DNA of 64,000 nt from the NCBI RefSeq assembly GCF_000931465.1, contig NZ_CP010892.1, positions 4,177,388 through 4,241,387 on the forward strand, given 5' to 3'. The position numbers and the translations under genes were made by a program. Below are positions 43,268 through 54,500 of this stretch, one piece after another. This DNA comes from Pseudomonas sp. MRSN 12121 (GTDB taxonomy: Bacteria; Pseudomonadota; Gammaproteobacteria; Pseudomonadales; Pseudomonadaceae). The notes beneath the pieces are model-generated. The model did not search any database, had not been told where the DNA came from, and worked only from the letters and a program-made list of their open reading frames with translations. Each line of letters begins with the position of its first letter. The first letter of the stretch is position 1.

Positions 43268-46200
43268 CGCCCGCCCTTGGCGAGCAGTACGCCGAGCCGT
43301 TCGCCCGCCTGCTGGAAATCCAGCCGGTAGATCCGCTCTTGAATCTCCAGCAACGCAGCGCAAGGCGATTGCCCACACAACTCGTCGATCAGGTGCAAGG
43401 CTTGCGCGTTGTGGGTGCGCAGCAATTTGGCCAGGCGCTCCAGCCGCAGCCGCCGTTCGCAGTCCGTGCGCTCGCTCGCGTGCGGCGCCTGACCGGCTAC
43501 CGGCGAGGCCAGCGAGACCAGGCCAGCCAGTACCGTCTCCAGGCACTGCGACAGGTGGGAGATCAGCGGTTGCAGATCGGCATCCCCGGCGCACTGCGCT
43601 TCCAATTGCCCGGCGGCCTGCCTGAGCGCCGTGGCGCCGACGTTGCCGGCCGCACCGCACAAGCCATGGGCGAGAAAGCCGATGGCTTGCCGGTCGCCGG
43701 CCGCGTGGGCCTGCCACAGGCGCTCGGCGTGGCGCCGATGGCTGTCGTGAAAATCGCGCAGCAGTTTCTGTTGCAAATTCGCGTCCTGGTTCACCACCGC
43801 CAGGCCGAGCGCCGCGTCGATTCCCGGGTAGTGTGCGCTGGGTAGGGTCTCGGCCAAGGCTGGCGGCGGCCCTGCCGGCGGAACGTCCTGCGCCTTGATC
43901 CAGCGCACCAGGGTCCGGTAGAACGCCGGGACATCCAGGGGTTTGCTGGCCAGGTCGCTCATCCCCGCCGCCAGCGCCAGCCCCTGGACATCGGCCAGGC
44001 TGCTGGCGGTCACGCCGATGATCGGCAGGGCGCGCAAGTGAGGGTAATCGCGGATCCGTCGAGCGGTGGCGTAGCCGTCCATCAGCGGCATCTGGCAATC
44101 CATCAGCACGCCGTCGCAACGCTCCCCCGCGAGCAGCCATTGCAAAGCCTCAAGGCCGTTGGCAACCATCACCACCTGTACCCCGGCGCGCTGCAACAGC
44201 CCCTGCAACACATCCTGGTTCAGGCGGTTGTCCTCCACCACCAGCACCCGCGTTCCCGCCAGCAGCCGCGCATAGTCGTTGAGCGTGCACAAGCCCGCCG
44301 CGTCGCCGCTCAGTTGCGGCGGGGCCAGCGTCGCACAGCCGCGGACCGGCAGCGCCGGCAGGCGCTGGCGCGGCAGGCTCAACTGCGCGGTGAACTTGAA
44401 TACCGCGCCCTGTCCCGGCCGGCTGTGCACCCAGATATCGCCCTGCATCATCTGCACGATTTTCTTCGCGATGGTCAGCCCCAGGCCACTGCCGCCGTAG
44501 CGCCGGCTGATCGACAGATCCGCCTGGACGAAGGCGTTGAACAGCCGGGCCTGCTGCTCCTCGCTGAGGCCCACTCCGGTGTCACTGACGCTGAAGCACA
44601 ACAGCAAATGGTCGTTCCACTGGCGCACCTGGCACACGCCGATGCAGACCTGCCCGGCCTCGGTGAACTTGATCGCGTTGTCCACCAGGTTGGTCAGCAC
44701 CTGGGACAGGCGCAGCGGATCGCCGACATAACGCCGCGGCAGCGCCGCGGGAATGTCCAGGCTCAGGCGCAGCGCCTTGTCCTGCGCGCGCTGGCGCACC
44801 AGCAACAACACGTCGTCCACCAGTTCGCCGAGGTCGAAGCAGACCTGCTCCATGCTCAACTTGCCGGCCTCGATCTTCGACAGGTCGAGCACACCGTTGA
44901 TGGTGCCCACCAGATGCTTGGCGGCGCGGTCGATCTTCTCCAGGTAATCGCGCTGCGCCGGCTCCTGCGGCAGGTCCAGCGCCAGGTGGGCCATGCCGAT
45001 GATCGCGTTCAACGGCGTGCGGATCTCATGGGACATGCTGTCGAGAAACTCCGACTTGGCCTGGGTCGCCAGCTCCGCCTCGCGCCGCGACTGCTGGACC
45101 CGGGCTTCGGCCGCCTTGCGTTCGCCGATGTCGAAAATCACCCCGTCCAGGTACTGCGCCGCCCCGTCCACGACGATGGTCTGCCCCTTGTCGTAGACCC
45201 AGCGCACGTCCCCGCTGGCGGTGACGATGCGGTATTCGAGCATGTAGCTGGCGCAGTCCAGGCTGCGCTCGAAAATCGCCAGGTCGTCGGGATGCACCAG
45301 CTCGCGGTAGGGGTTGCCGCCCAGAAAATGCGCGGCGCAAAACCCGGTCAGGCCCTCGATCGCCTCGCTGACGAAAATCATCTGCCGCACGCTGCCCGGC
45401 AGGCTGCGGAACACCACCCCGGGGATATTGGCAATCATCGACTGCAGCCTGGTCTGGTTATCCACGATGGCCTGCTGCGCCTCGACCGAACGGGTAATGT
45501 CCTGCAACACCCCCGTGACCCGGCTGGCGGCGCCATTGGCATCGCGCTGCATGACCCTGCCGACGTCCAGCACCCACAACCAGCGCCCGCTTTTGCTGCG
45601 CATGCGGTACTCGGCGCGGTATTCGGCGGCGTCGTTGTTCAGGTGCGCCCTGAGCCTGGCCATGACCGGCTCGCGGTCCTCCGGGTGGACCAGCCCGGCC
45701 CAGCGATCCAGGCCGTTGCCGAAAGTCCGGTCCAGTTCCTCCTTGCTGTAGCCGAGTATCCGCAGCCAGACATCGTTGTTGATGACGATCCCCAGGCTGA
45801 CGTTCCAGTCCCACAACCCCAGCGCTCCACTCTGCAGGGCCAGGTCCAGGCGCCGTTCGCTCTGCTCGATCCGAGCCACGTCGCGCCTGTGCCGCCGGGC
45901 ATCGGCCAGCCGCCGCAGGCCGCCCCACAACAGCAGGAGAAACACCACCGCACTCAGGCCCTTGATCAACAGCACCTGTTCCGCTGGCAGCACCGCGTCC
46001 AGATCGCCCAGGGTGACCAGGGTCCAGGGCCCGCTCGGGTCGTTCCAGTCGAAATCGACCCGAGACAGGCTGTAGCGCCGGCCATCGAGCCTGACCAGCG
46101 CTTGCCGGCTATCGAACGGCAAGCGCTGGGGCACCCCGTTGGCGAACGGGTAGTCGCCGAACTGCCGGCGGACGGCGTCGCGAAACTCGCTGCCTGACCA

Positions 46201-46902
46201 GTCGCGGTCGGCCTTGAGCAGGAACTGCGGCGCGCTGGCGGCCAGCACCACGCCCCCGGGCGACAGGATCATCTTCAAGCCTTCGCCGTACTGCCTGCTC
46301 AGGCTGGCATCGAGCAGGTTGCCGTCGAAGCGCGCCACCAGCACCCCGATCACCTGGTCCTGGCGGGTGCGCGAGGCGTAGACCGGCACCGCCATGTAGA
46401 ACATGCGGGTGCCGGTGGTCAGGCTGATCGCCCCGTAGACGCTGCTGCCGCCCTTGATGGCGACCTGGAAATAGGGCCGGAAGGCCACGTTCAGCCCCAG
46501 CGGCGCCCGGCCCTGCGGGTCATAGGCCGCCACGACCACACCGTCGCGGTTGAGCACGAACGCATGGTTGGCCCCCACCACCATCGACAGCGTCTTCAGC
46601 GGAATCGTCGCCCGCTCCAGCAGTCCGGCATCGGGCTCGTGGGCCTGGATCACCTGCTTGAGCGACGGGGTATGCCGCCCGAGCATCGACAGCGCACCGA
46701 TGGCAAAACCGTCGGACTTCCACTGTTGCAGGTCCGCGGCGTGCTCCCGGGTCTGCAGCTCGACGCTGGCCCGGTAGACCTCCTCGACCTGCACGCGGTA
46801 GTAGTTGCCCAGCGCCACCGCGCCACCGATCGCGAGCGCCACGCCGAGGGCGTAGCAACACCGCCGGTTGCTGTCGAAGAAGTTGCTCAAGCCCTGCACC
46901 AC
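43264..46902 (-). CDS. fitF: Hybrid sensor histidine kinase FitF
   Basis: A 1,212-residue membrane kinase proposed to sense the insect host and control toxin production. There is one membrane helix near 17-34, then a periplasmic dCache-like domain (about 36-310; GRHTPSLKQVIQA, TRMFYMAVPVYASRT) and a second helix near 315-335. Two PAS domains follow (about 360-605), HisKA with H625 (SMSHEIRTPLNAI), HATPase (DNAIKF, GGSGLGLTIAKK), a receiver with D935 (VLMDCQMPLMDGY) and a C-terminal Hpt domain with H1079 (FLAHGLCGAAGNVG). A full phosphorelay is therefore contained in one protein. The start is GTG, doubled (GTGGTG), so the exact first codon is uncertain. Confidence 0.92.
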   Translation of the reverse strand: MVQGLSNFFDSNRRCCYALGVALAIGGAVALGNYYRVQVEEVYRASVELQTREHAADLQQWKSDGFAIGALSMLGRHTPSLKQVIQAHEPDAGLLERATIPLKTLSMVVGANHAFVLNRDGVVVAAYDPQGRAPLGLNVAFRPYFQVAIKGGSSVYGAISLTTGTRMFYMAVPVYASRTRQDQVIGVLVARFDGNLLDASLSRQYGEGLKMILSPGGVVLAASAPQFLLKADRDWSGSEFRDAVRRQFGDYPFANGVPQRLPFDSRQALVRLDGRRYSLSRVDFDWNDPSGPWTLVTLGDLDAVLPAEQVLLIKGLSAVVFLLLLWGGLRRLADARRHRRDVARIEQSERRLDLALQSGALGLWDWNVSLGIVINNDVWLRILGYSKEELDRTFGNGLDRWAGLVHPEDREPVMARLRAHLNNDAAEYRAEYRMRSKSGRWLWVLDVGRVMQRDANGAASRVTGVLQDITRSVEAQQAIVDNQTRLQSMIANIPGVVFRSLPGSVRQMIFVSEAIEGLTGFCAAHFLGGNPYRELVHPDDLAIFERSLDCASYMLEYRIVTASGDVRWVYDKGQTIVVDGAAQYLDGVIFDIGERKAAEARVQQSRREAELATQAKSEFLDSMSHEIRTPLNAIIGMAHLALDLPQEPAQRDYLEKIDRAAKHLVGTINGVLDLSKIEAGKLSMEQVCFDLGELVDDVLLLVRQRAQDKALRLSLDIPAALPRRYVGDPLRLSQVLTNLVDNAIKFTEAGQVCIGVCQVRQWNDHLLLCFSVSDTGVGLSEEQQARLFNAFVQADLSISRRYGGSGLGLTIAKKIVQMMQGDIWVHSRPGQGAVFKFTAQLSLPRQRLPALPVRGCATLAPPQLSGDAAGLCTLNDYARLLAGTRVLVVEDNRLNQDVLQGLLQRAGVQVVMVANGLEALQWLLAGERCDGVLMDCQMPLMDGYATARRIRDYPHLRALPIIGVTASSLADVQGLALAAGMSDLASKPLDVPAFYRTLVRWIKAQDVPPAGPPPALAETLPSAHYPGIDAALGLAVVNQDANLQQKLLRDFHDSHRRHAERLWQAHAAGDRQAIGFLAHGLCGAAGNVGATALRQAAGQLEAQCAGDADLQPLISHLSQCLETVLAGLVSLASPVAGQAPHASERTDCERRLRLERLAKLLRTHNAQALHLIDELCGQSPCAALLEIQERIYRLDFQQAGERLGVLLAKGGR

Positions 46903-46960
46903 CTAACCCCTTTACCTGATGAATCCTGTCATCGCCCCCTGCCGGTCGTGGCGACCATGC

Positions 46961-48409
46961 CTAACGACGCGCCAGCCGGCGCGGAAATTCCGGCGGCAGA
47001 AAATCGCGGTCCGGATCGTAGTCCGCCTTGAGGTATTCACCAAGCGCCTCAAGGTCGCGGGGCGACAGGGTGCCCACCGCTTGCTTGAGCCGCAGGGTGT
47101 CGAGAATGTAGTCGTAGCGGCTGTCGTTGTACTGGCGCACGGCGTTGTACAACTGGCGCTGCGCCTCCAGCACATCGACGATATTGCGGGTGCCGACCTG
47201 GAACCCCATCTGCGAGGCCAGCACCGCGCCCTGGTTGGAAATGATCGACTGGCCCCGCGCCCGGACCTGATCGACACCGCTATTGAGACCGCGGTGCAGA
47301 TTGCGGGTCTGCTCCACCACCTGGCGCCGCAGGTCGTCGTTGAGGTATTCGCGCTGGTTCATCCGCTGGTAGGCCTCGCGCACCTGGGAACGGGTCTGGC
47401 CACCGCTGAACAACGGAATGTTCAGTTGCAGGCCGACCGAGCGCTGTTCGACGTTGCCGCCATAGCCGCTGCCGCGGATGTCGCTGTTGCCATAGCCGAG
47501 GTTGTCGTTGTCGCCGGTCTGGTAGCGCAGCACCGCGTCCAGGGTCGGCGCATGCCCGGCCTTGCGCGCGCTCAGGGTCTGCCGGGTGGCGTCCAGGGCC
47601 TGCTGGCTGGCTTGCAGCGTGAGGTTCTGGCGGACCGCGGTGGCGACCCAGCGCCGGGCGTCGTTGGGCTCCGGCAGCAGTATCGGCATGTCGTGGCGCA
47701 CGCCCTGGATCGCCTCGTACTGCTGGTGGGTCAGGGTATCCAGCGCCTCGAAGGCATCGTCCATACGCTTCTTCGCCACGATCCGGTTGGCCTGCGCGGT
47801 GTCGTGCCCGGCCTGGGCCTGCAACACGTCGGTGCGGTCCGACAGGCCGTACTGCAAGCCTTTCTCGGCCAGTTCGAGCTGGCGCTTGAGCGCTGCCTCC
47901 TCGGCCTTGGCCGCCGCCAGCGCGTCCTGGGCCTTGAGCAGGCCGAAATAGGCCTGGGCGCTGTCGAGCATCAGTTTCTGCTCGGCGGCCGCCAGTTCCA
48001 GCTGGGCCTGTTGGTCCTCGGCCTCGGCGGCCTTGAGGGCGAACCAGCGGTCGGCACGGAAGATCGGCTGGTTGAGCACCGCCTGGTAGCTGGTGCCACT
48101 GCGCTGGGTGTCCTGCCGCGGCTGATGCAGGGAGGTGCTGGTGCTGTTGAGCTCGGCGTTGGCCGACAGTGTCGGCAACAGGCCGGCACGGGCCTGGGGC
48201 ACGGCCTCGGCGCGCGCGGCCTGGTCGGCCCGGGCGGCGGCCAGGGCGCTGTTGTTCTGCCGGGCATCCTGATACACCCGCCAGAGGTCGCTGGGCAAAG
48301 CCCGGGGTGGGTACTGCCCGTTGGCGCCAGCCGGCGCAGCGGCCAGCAGCGGCAAGGCGAACAGCCAGCCGGCAAGGGCTCGCTGTCGAGAAATCATGGG
48401 GTTGTTCAT
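46961..48409 (-). CDS. fitE: TolC-family outer-membrane channel FitE
   Basis: The outer-membrane exit duct of the type I exporter for FitD. The 482-residue precursor has a signal peptide (RALAGWLFALPLLAAAPAGA) and two homologous outer-membrane efflux repeats: the first with LPTLSANAELNST and LNQPIFRADRWFALKAAEA, the second with HAPTLDAVLRYQTGD and LNIPLFSGGQTRSQVREAY. The final NIVDVLEAQRQLYNAVRQYNDSRYDYIL is typical of TolC proteins. It lies 95 bp downstream of the toxin gene. Confidence 0.93.
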   Translation of the reverse strand: MNNPMISRQRALAGWLFALPLLAAAPAGANGQYPPRALPSDLWRVYQDARQNNSALAAARADQAARAEAVPQARAGLLPTLSANAELNSTSTSLHQPRQDTQRSGTSYQAVLNQPIFRADRWFALKAAEAEDQQAQLELAAAEQKLMLDSAQAYFGLLKAQDALAAAKAEEAALKRQLELAEKGLQYGLSDRTDVLQAQAGHDTAQANRIVAKKRMDDAFEALDTLTHQQYEAIQGVRHDMPILLPEPNDARRWVATAVRQNLTLQASQQALDATRQTLSARKAGHAPTLDAVLRYQTGDNDNLGYGNSDIRGSGYGGNVEQRSVGLQLNIPLFSGGQTRSQVREAYQRMNQREYLNDDLRRQVVEQTRNLHRGLNSGVDQVRARGQSIISNQGAVLASQMGFQVGTRNIVDVLEAQRQLYNAVRQYNDSRYDYILDTLRLKQAVGTLSPRDLEALGEYLKADYDPDRDFLPPEFPRRLARR

Positions 48410-48504
48410 GCTCTGTTCTACGTAAAGAAAGGGACGCTGAAGCCGGGCTCCAGCGTCGGAAAACAGGAGAGGCGTTGCGCCCCTCCTGCGGTTCTCCCGC
48501 TAAC

Positions 48505-51500
48505 TCATGACAGTGGCGGCACCAGCACCGCCTGGGCGGCCTGGCGGTTCTGCGGCAGGTGTTCGCGCGCCCCGCCGGTGTCGGCGAACGCCGCCATGGC
48601 CCCGCTCAGCTTGGCCAGGCTCGGCCCCTCGGCCTCCATCGCCGAGGCGATGGCATTGGTCTCCGGGATCGCGCGGCGCTCGCGTGAAGCCAGCTCGAAC
48701 ACCCCGTCCCGGGTCGATCCCGCCTGGGCAAACCCTTCCAGCAGATGCTCGATGCCGATCACCGACGAGTCGCCCGGCAGCTCGATCTGCAAGTGCCCCT
48801 GCGCCGCAGCCTGCTCGCCCAGCACGTGACGCAGCACCAGGGCCGTACCGGTGCCAGTGTCGGTCAGCAGCACGTCCTCGCCCTGACGGCTGACGAGGAG
48901 GTCCTGGCCATCGATCGCCGGCATGATCAGACGGTCCAGGGCCTGGCCAGGGTCGGCGTTGTCGATCATTACCGTGCGGTAGTGCGCCCACGTCGCCGCG
49001 CTGAGGCGATAGGTATCGCCCGCCGCGCCGCCATGCAGCACCACGCTGTCGACCCCGGCGATCAACGGCGGCGCCAGTTCGTCCTGGCGATTGTCGGCGC
49101 CCCCGCCCTGCAGCAGCAGCGAAGCGCCGATCCGCTCGACATTGCCGTAGTGCCCGAGCTTGTGCGCCGCGCCCTCCCCGACCTGATACAGCGCCTGTTC
49201 CGTCGGGCTGTAGACATAGGCCGAAGGCTGCGCTGCGCTGGCGACCCCGATAAAGCGCAGGCCGCCCGCGGCGGGGATGCCCGTGCTGGCGAACACCTGC
49301 CCGCTGGCGACATCGAACCAGCCCAGGGTATCGGTGCCTTGCAGGGTCAACACGCCCTGGGTACCCCAGCGACCGGCCACCTCGGCCAGGGCCTGGGGCA
49401 GATTGCCCAGCCGGGCCTGTTGCCAGCCCTTGTTGACCGCCACCAGTTGCACATCGCCGCTATTGGTGCGCAGCAGGATTTCGCCCTGCACCGTGGTCAA
49501 ACGCAATCCGGCGTCGACCTGGACCGCCGATTGCAGTTGCAGCTCGGGCATCAGCGGTGTGGCCGCGGGCAGCTGTGCCGTGGCCTCCAGCACCTCGTCG
49601 GTGCCGAACGCGGTCGCCAGCGCCTCGGCCGGCAGCGGCGCCTGGAGGTACAGCTTACGGCTGGCGGGCTCGAACAATCGCGCGCTGGAGCTGGCACTGT
49701 CGAAGCCGAGGAACTGCAATGACTTGCCCTGCAGCTCGGGCGAGGCCACCACGACCTGGCCCTTGTGGTACCACACCGGCAAGGCGCTCTTGCCGTCGGC
49801 GGCCTTGGCGCCGAACACCGCCAGCGTGGCGTTGCTGCCGGTGACACTGGCCAGGTCCTTCCACCAGGCACCGTGTTTCTTCAGCCAATGCTCGTTGACC
49901 GCTTCATAGCTCAGGCGCCCGCTCGCCTCGATCCGCGCAACCCGCCCGTCCTCGGTCACGGCCACCAGGTGGCCACCGAGTTCGAGCACGTTGGCCAGGG
50001 CCGGGATGTCCAGGCGCAAGGCGCTTGGCTGGCTGCCGTCGAGGACCTGCTGCCCCGGGCCTTCCTGGCGGAACAGCACCTTCTCCCGCTGGCTGTAGAA
50101 GAAAAATACTTCCTGTCCGGCGCGCTGCGGCATGCTGCCGGCGAACACCAGGTCCGGCGGAATCGGCCAGGCGCTCCGGGGTTTGCCCTGGGCGTCCACT
50201 GCTGGCTGCTGCCCCGTCGGCGGCGCCAGGTTCGGTTTGATCAGGGTGCCGTCGCTGGTGCGCACCCAGTAGCGGTGCGCCACGTTCGCGTTATCCACGC
50301 CGAACACCGTCACCAGTGCCGCGGCCTTCGGCTCCATCATGGGCGCGCCCAGGCTGTACACCGGGGTCGCCCGCCCTGTGGCCTGGCTTTCGTAGCCCTG
50401 GAGCAGGGTCTTGAGCGTATCGCCATGCTGGCCGGTGCGCGCCGACGATTGCAGCAGCACCTCGTCGCCGACCACGCCGACCAGTTCCATGCCGTCCGCG
50501 CCAATCCGGTACGTCAGCTCGGCTTCGTGCTCCTTGAGCTGATAGCGGCGGGCCAGGTAGACCGTGTCGCCCTCCTGCCAGAACCGGCTGATATGGCCTG
50601 CGCTCTGGTTGAACGCCGGCGCGAACTGCGCGTCGACCTTGCCGGTGGCGATATCGACCCGCCACGCCGCGGCATTCTCGGCGTCGACGAAGTAGGCATG
50701 CGCGCCGACCACCGCCCCCAGCTGGGCATGCCGGGCCTGCTCGACCTGGGTGTCGGTGAACAGCATGCGGTTCTTGGCGACCTCGTAGAACGCCTGGCCG
50801 ACATTGCGCCCCTCGTAGGTGTAGTTCTCCACCGCCACATACTGGCCGTGCAACTGGTGGGCCTTGGCCAGTTCGCTCAGGTGCTGCTCGATGCGATGGC
50901 CCGGCACCTGCCATTGGCTCGCGTCTTCCACTATCACCTGGGCGGTCCGGTTGGCGAAGTCGACTTCGCGCACCTCGCCCTGGCCATTGACTACCAGCAC
51001 CCGGCCGTTCTGCGTCGGGTCGAGTTCGACCGTCACACCGCCGATCTCCAGCCGGTTGCTGGCAAAGCTGATGTGGTCGCTGGCCAGCTGGCTGGTGTCG
51101 ATGATCCAGCGCGACCGGGTATTGCTCGCCACGCTGTAGCGCACATCCTGCGGCTGGCCTTCGAGCGGGTGGATATCCGGCAGATGGACCTGCGGGTCCG
51201 CGGCAACGCTGTTTTCGCTGCTGAGCTTGACCCGTGCGCCCTCGTTGAGGCCGATCAGGTATTCGCCGCCGGCACCCTTGATCTCGTAGCGCAGGTAGCC
51301 GCGCAGTTCCTTGGGCAGCTCGGGAACGATCAACTGCCGGTTGCGCGAATCGAGGATCACCTCGACCGGGGTATCGACGTACTCCTGGCGAATCCGCCGG
51401 ATCGTCTCCTCGCTCGGGAAAATATAGAAGTCATAGTCGAAGCGCCGGTCCTCCTCGAGCCGGCGGATCACGTCGAAACCGGTGTCGTGGCGAGTGGTGG

Positions 51501-54500
51501 ACCCGGGCAGGATCATGTACTCGTAGCTGATGTAGGACTTGGGCGTGCCCGGCAGGATCACCGTCGTGCTGTCGCCGTGCGCCAGCGCCTGGGAAGCCTG
51601 CGGGTAGCCGATGCCGCTGCGCACCTCGATCGCCTCGTCGCGCTTGTGGATCATCCGCGGGAAGTCCCCGGCCCAGAAGAAGTAGTTGATCGCCCCGGAA
51701 CCGGTGGAGCCGTGGTGGGTGCGGTAGATGTACTGGCTGTCGAAGCCGATCTGCTGGTTGCGCAGGTCCAGGCGCTTGACCACCGCGCCGGGCAGCGGCA
51801 CCAGCACTTTCTTTTCCGCGTCGTAACGGTAGCCATTGCCCTGGTAGGCCTTGTCGAGCGCATCGAAGTAGCGTCCCACCGCCTTGGCGTCTTCGGCCAC
51901 CGCGCCAAAGGCCTGGGCCAGGGCGGTAAAGCCCACCGCCAGGCCGCCAAGGATTACCCCGGCGCCGCCCAGCACGGCGCCCGCCGTCGATGCCCCCAGC
52001 AGGCCGGCACCGACTCCCGCCGCACCGGTGACGAAGCTGGCGGAATCGAAAGCCAGCTGGGTGCCGTACACCGCCTTCTGCACATCGTTGTCGGCGTGGG
52101 CCAGTTCATAGGCATCGAGGATCACCATCGCCCCGCCAAACAGTACCCCGGCGCCTTCGTTGACCGTATGGCCCAGGCTCGAGGCAAAGTCCTTGAGCGA
52201 GGTTTCGGCGGCCACCACCTCACCGCGCAACGCGGTCTTCACCAGGGCGGTGACCTTGGCCACATCCTGCACGGTGCCATGGGCCATCTGCGCCAGGCCC
52301 AGGTAGCTGTGGATCTTCAGGGCGGTGGCCAGGTCCGGCGACACCGTGCCCTGGCTGGCGTCCTTGCGATTGCGGTCGGCGAACCACTGGATCAGCGTCT
52401 GCACCGCGAATCCGGCGTTCAAGCCGTCCACCGGCGCCGCTTCGCCGACACCGGCACGGGGCCGTATCTGCCCGTGTTCAAGGCTGAAATGGCGGTTGAG
52501 CACGCTCATGTGCTCGTCGACAAAACGCCGGAAGCCGACAAAGGCCTCATCGCCGGTCTCCAGCCAGCGGGTCTGCTCGGGCTGGTCGCGGTTGATGAAC
52601 TGCACCCGGTAGCCGCCTCCCTGGCGCTCGTCGGTGGTGGCGATGACCGGCATCCACTCGCTGCCCAGCCGGTGTTCCCGGGCCAGGCGAGTGCTGGCGG
52701 CCAAGAAACGCTCGCCCCACTGCTCGGCGTCGAAGGTGCTCAGCGCCGTGCCCAGGCGCAGGTCTTCACTGGCCCGCCGGCCGGCGTCGACCACCCGTTC
52801 CGCCTCACGCTGCTGACCGATCACCTGCGTCAGTTCCTCGGGCCGGGACAGGTCGGCCACGTTCAAGCCGTTGCCCACCGGCACCTGGGCCATCCTGCCG
52901 GTGTCGATCTCGATCAGGTTGAAGGCCGGCGCCGACTGGCTGCCGAACGAACCGTAGTGCGCCGCCAGCTTGCGCGACACCAGGTGCTGCTCCATGGCCT
53001 TGGCCAGGCCCTTGCTGCTGTCGAAGGCAAAGATGCCCACGTTCGGGTCATAGAAGTAGTAGCGCTGGCCGCCCCCGGCGGTCACCGTGCTGCCGACCAG
53101 CATCGAGTGGTTCTGGGTATTGAGGGCGAACATCGACGTACCGGAAATCTTGGCCAGGCGCGCCACCACGTCGGCCAGCTGGACGCGCCCCACTTCCTTC
53201 GAGGCCTGGATGGCGTCGACGTTGGAGTGCAGGCGGATCAGGCTGTTCTTGAGCAGCGTCGAGCTGCCCGCCTGCGGGTCGGCCGAGGCCAGGAACAGCT
53301 TCTGTACCAGGCTGTTGACCCCGCGCTCGCCACCGCTGGCCAGGGCCACGGCCATCGCCCGGACCAAGGGATAGCACCGGCCGCCGTAGTGGTCGCCGAC
53401 CAGCTGCAGGTAGAAATCCTGCGGCGCCAGTTGGCCGTAGACGCTGCCGGCACGCTGGAAGTCTTCGCTGAACACTGCGGTCTGGCGCAGTACCTTGTCG
53501 ATGTACTCGGCCTGGGCAGCTTGCGTGATGCGTGCGCTCAGGGCCCCACGCTGCAGGGGCGTGAGCTGGCCGTCGAGGAACAGCTGCTTCATCTCCAGGG
53601 ACGACATCCTGTCGTCGACCGCGGGAATGCCGATGGTCCGGAAATCGCGCATGCCGTCACTGAATGCCGTGCCTCGCGCGCCGCGCTGATAGGCCTCGGC
53701 AACGGCATAACGCTCACCCACGCTGCTGGTACGTTCCTCGCCGCCGCCCTGGATGGCGCTATCGTCGGTGCGCACCACCGCCGCGGTCCCGTCCTTGGCC
53801 TTGATCTGCTGCCAGAGCCAGGTCTTCTCCACCGAGCCGGCTTCGCGCAGCACCGGGTCGTATTGCGCCCGGTAGTGGTCCTGGGTGAGGTTGATCTGCC
53901 TGATCTGCTGATCGATCAGCCCCTTGTCGCTGGCCCCGCGTCGCTCGTCCTGCAAGCGGAAGCGCTTGTCGGTCAGTTGCTGGATATCGGCGCTGACCTT
54001 GGCCTGGACCTCTTCGCGCAGCCGGTTCCAGGCGGCGATCGCCGGATGTTCGGGAGAAAACGCGCCCCCGTTGTAGACCCCATCGGCCACCCCCTCGACC
54101 GGCACCCCGAACTGGGTCGCGACCTTCTTCAGGTTCTGGTGCACCTGCTCGCGATAGGCGGCGAACGCAGCCCGATTGCGCTCTGTCACCCGAGGGTCGG
54201 CGGTCTGGATCTGCAGGGGTTGCGCGCCCTCGCGCAGTTTGGGCCAGACCGTCTGCCCGTCGCGCTGGTATTCCTGGCGCTGGAATACCAGTTGCCACTG
54301 GCCGTCGAGGTACTGCATGTAGGCCGCGGCCAGGCCCTCGGCGGTGCCGGCCACCTGGTAATCCTTGTAGTCGACCGCCATCACCACGTTGTCGTACAGC
54401 AGCGAGCTGTTGACCCGGCCATCGTGATAGACCCGGAAGGTATTGGCGTCGAGGCTGGTGACCACCAGCGAACAGCCCGACAGGGTCCCAGTGAAGAGGA

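Noticed and set aside
44038..46197. Plus-strand frame of 719 codons antisense to fitF
   Set aside because: Shadow frame; the kinase, receiver and Hpt motifs are all on the minus strand.
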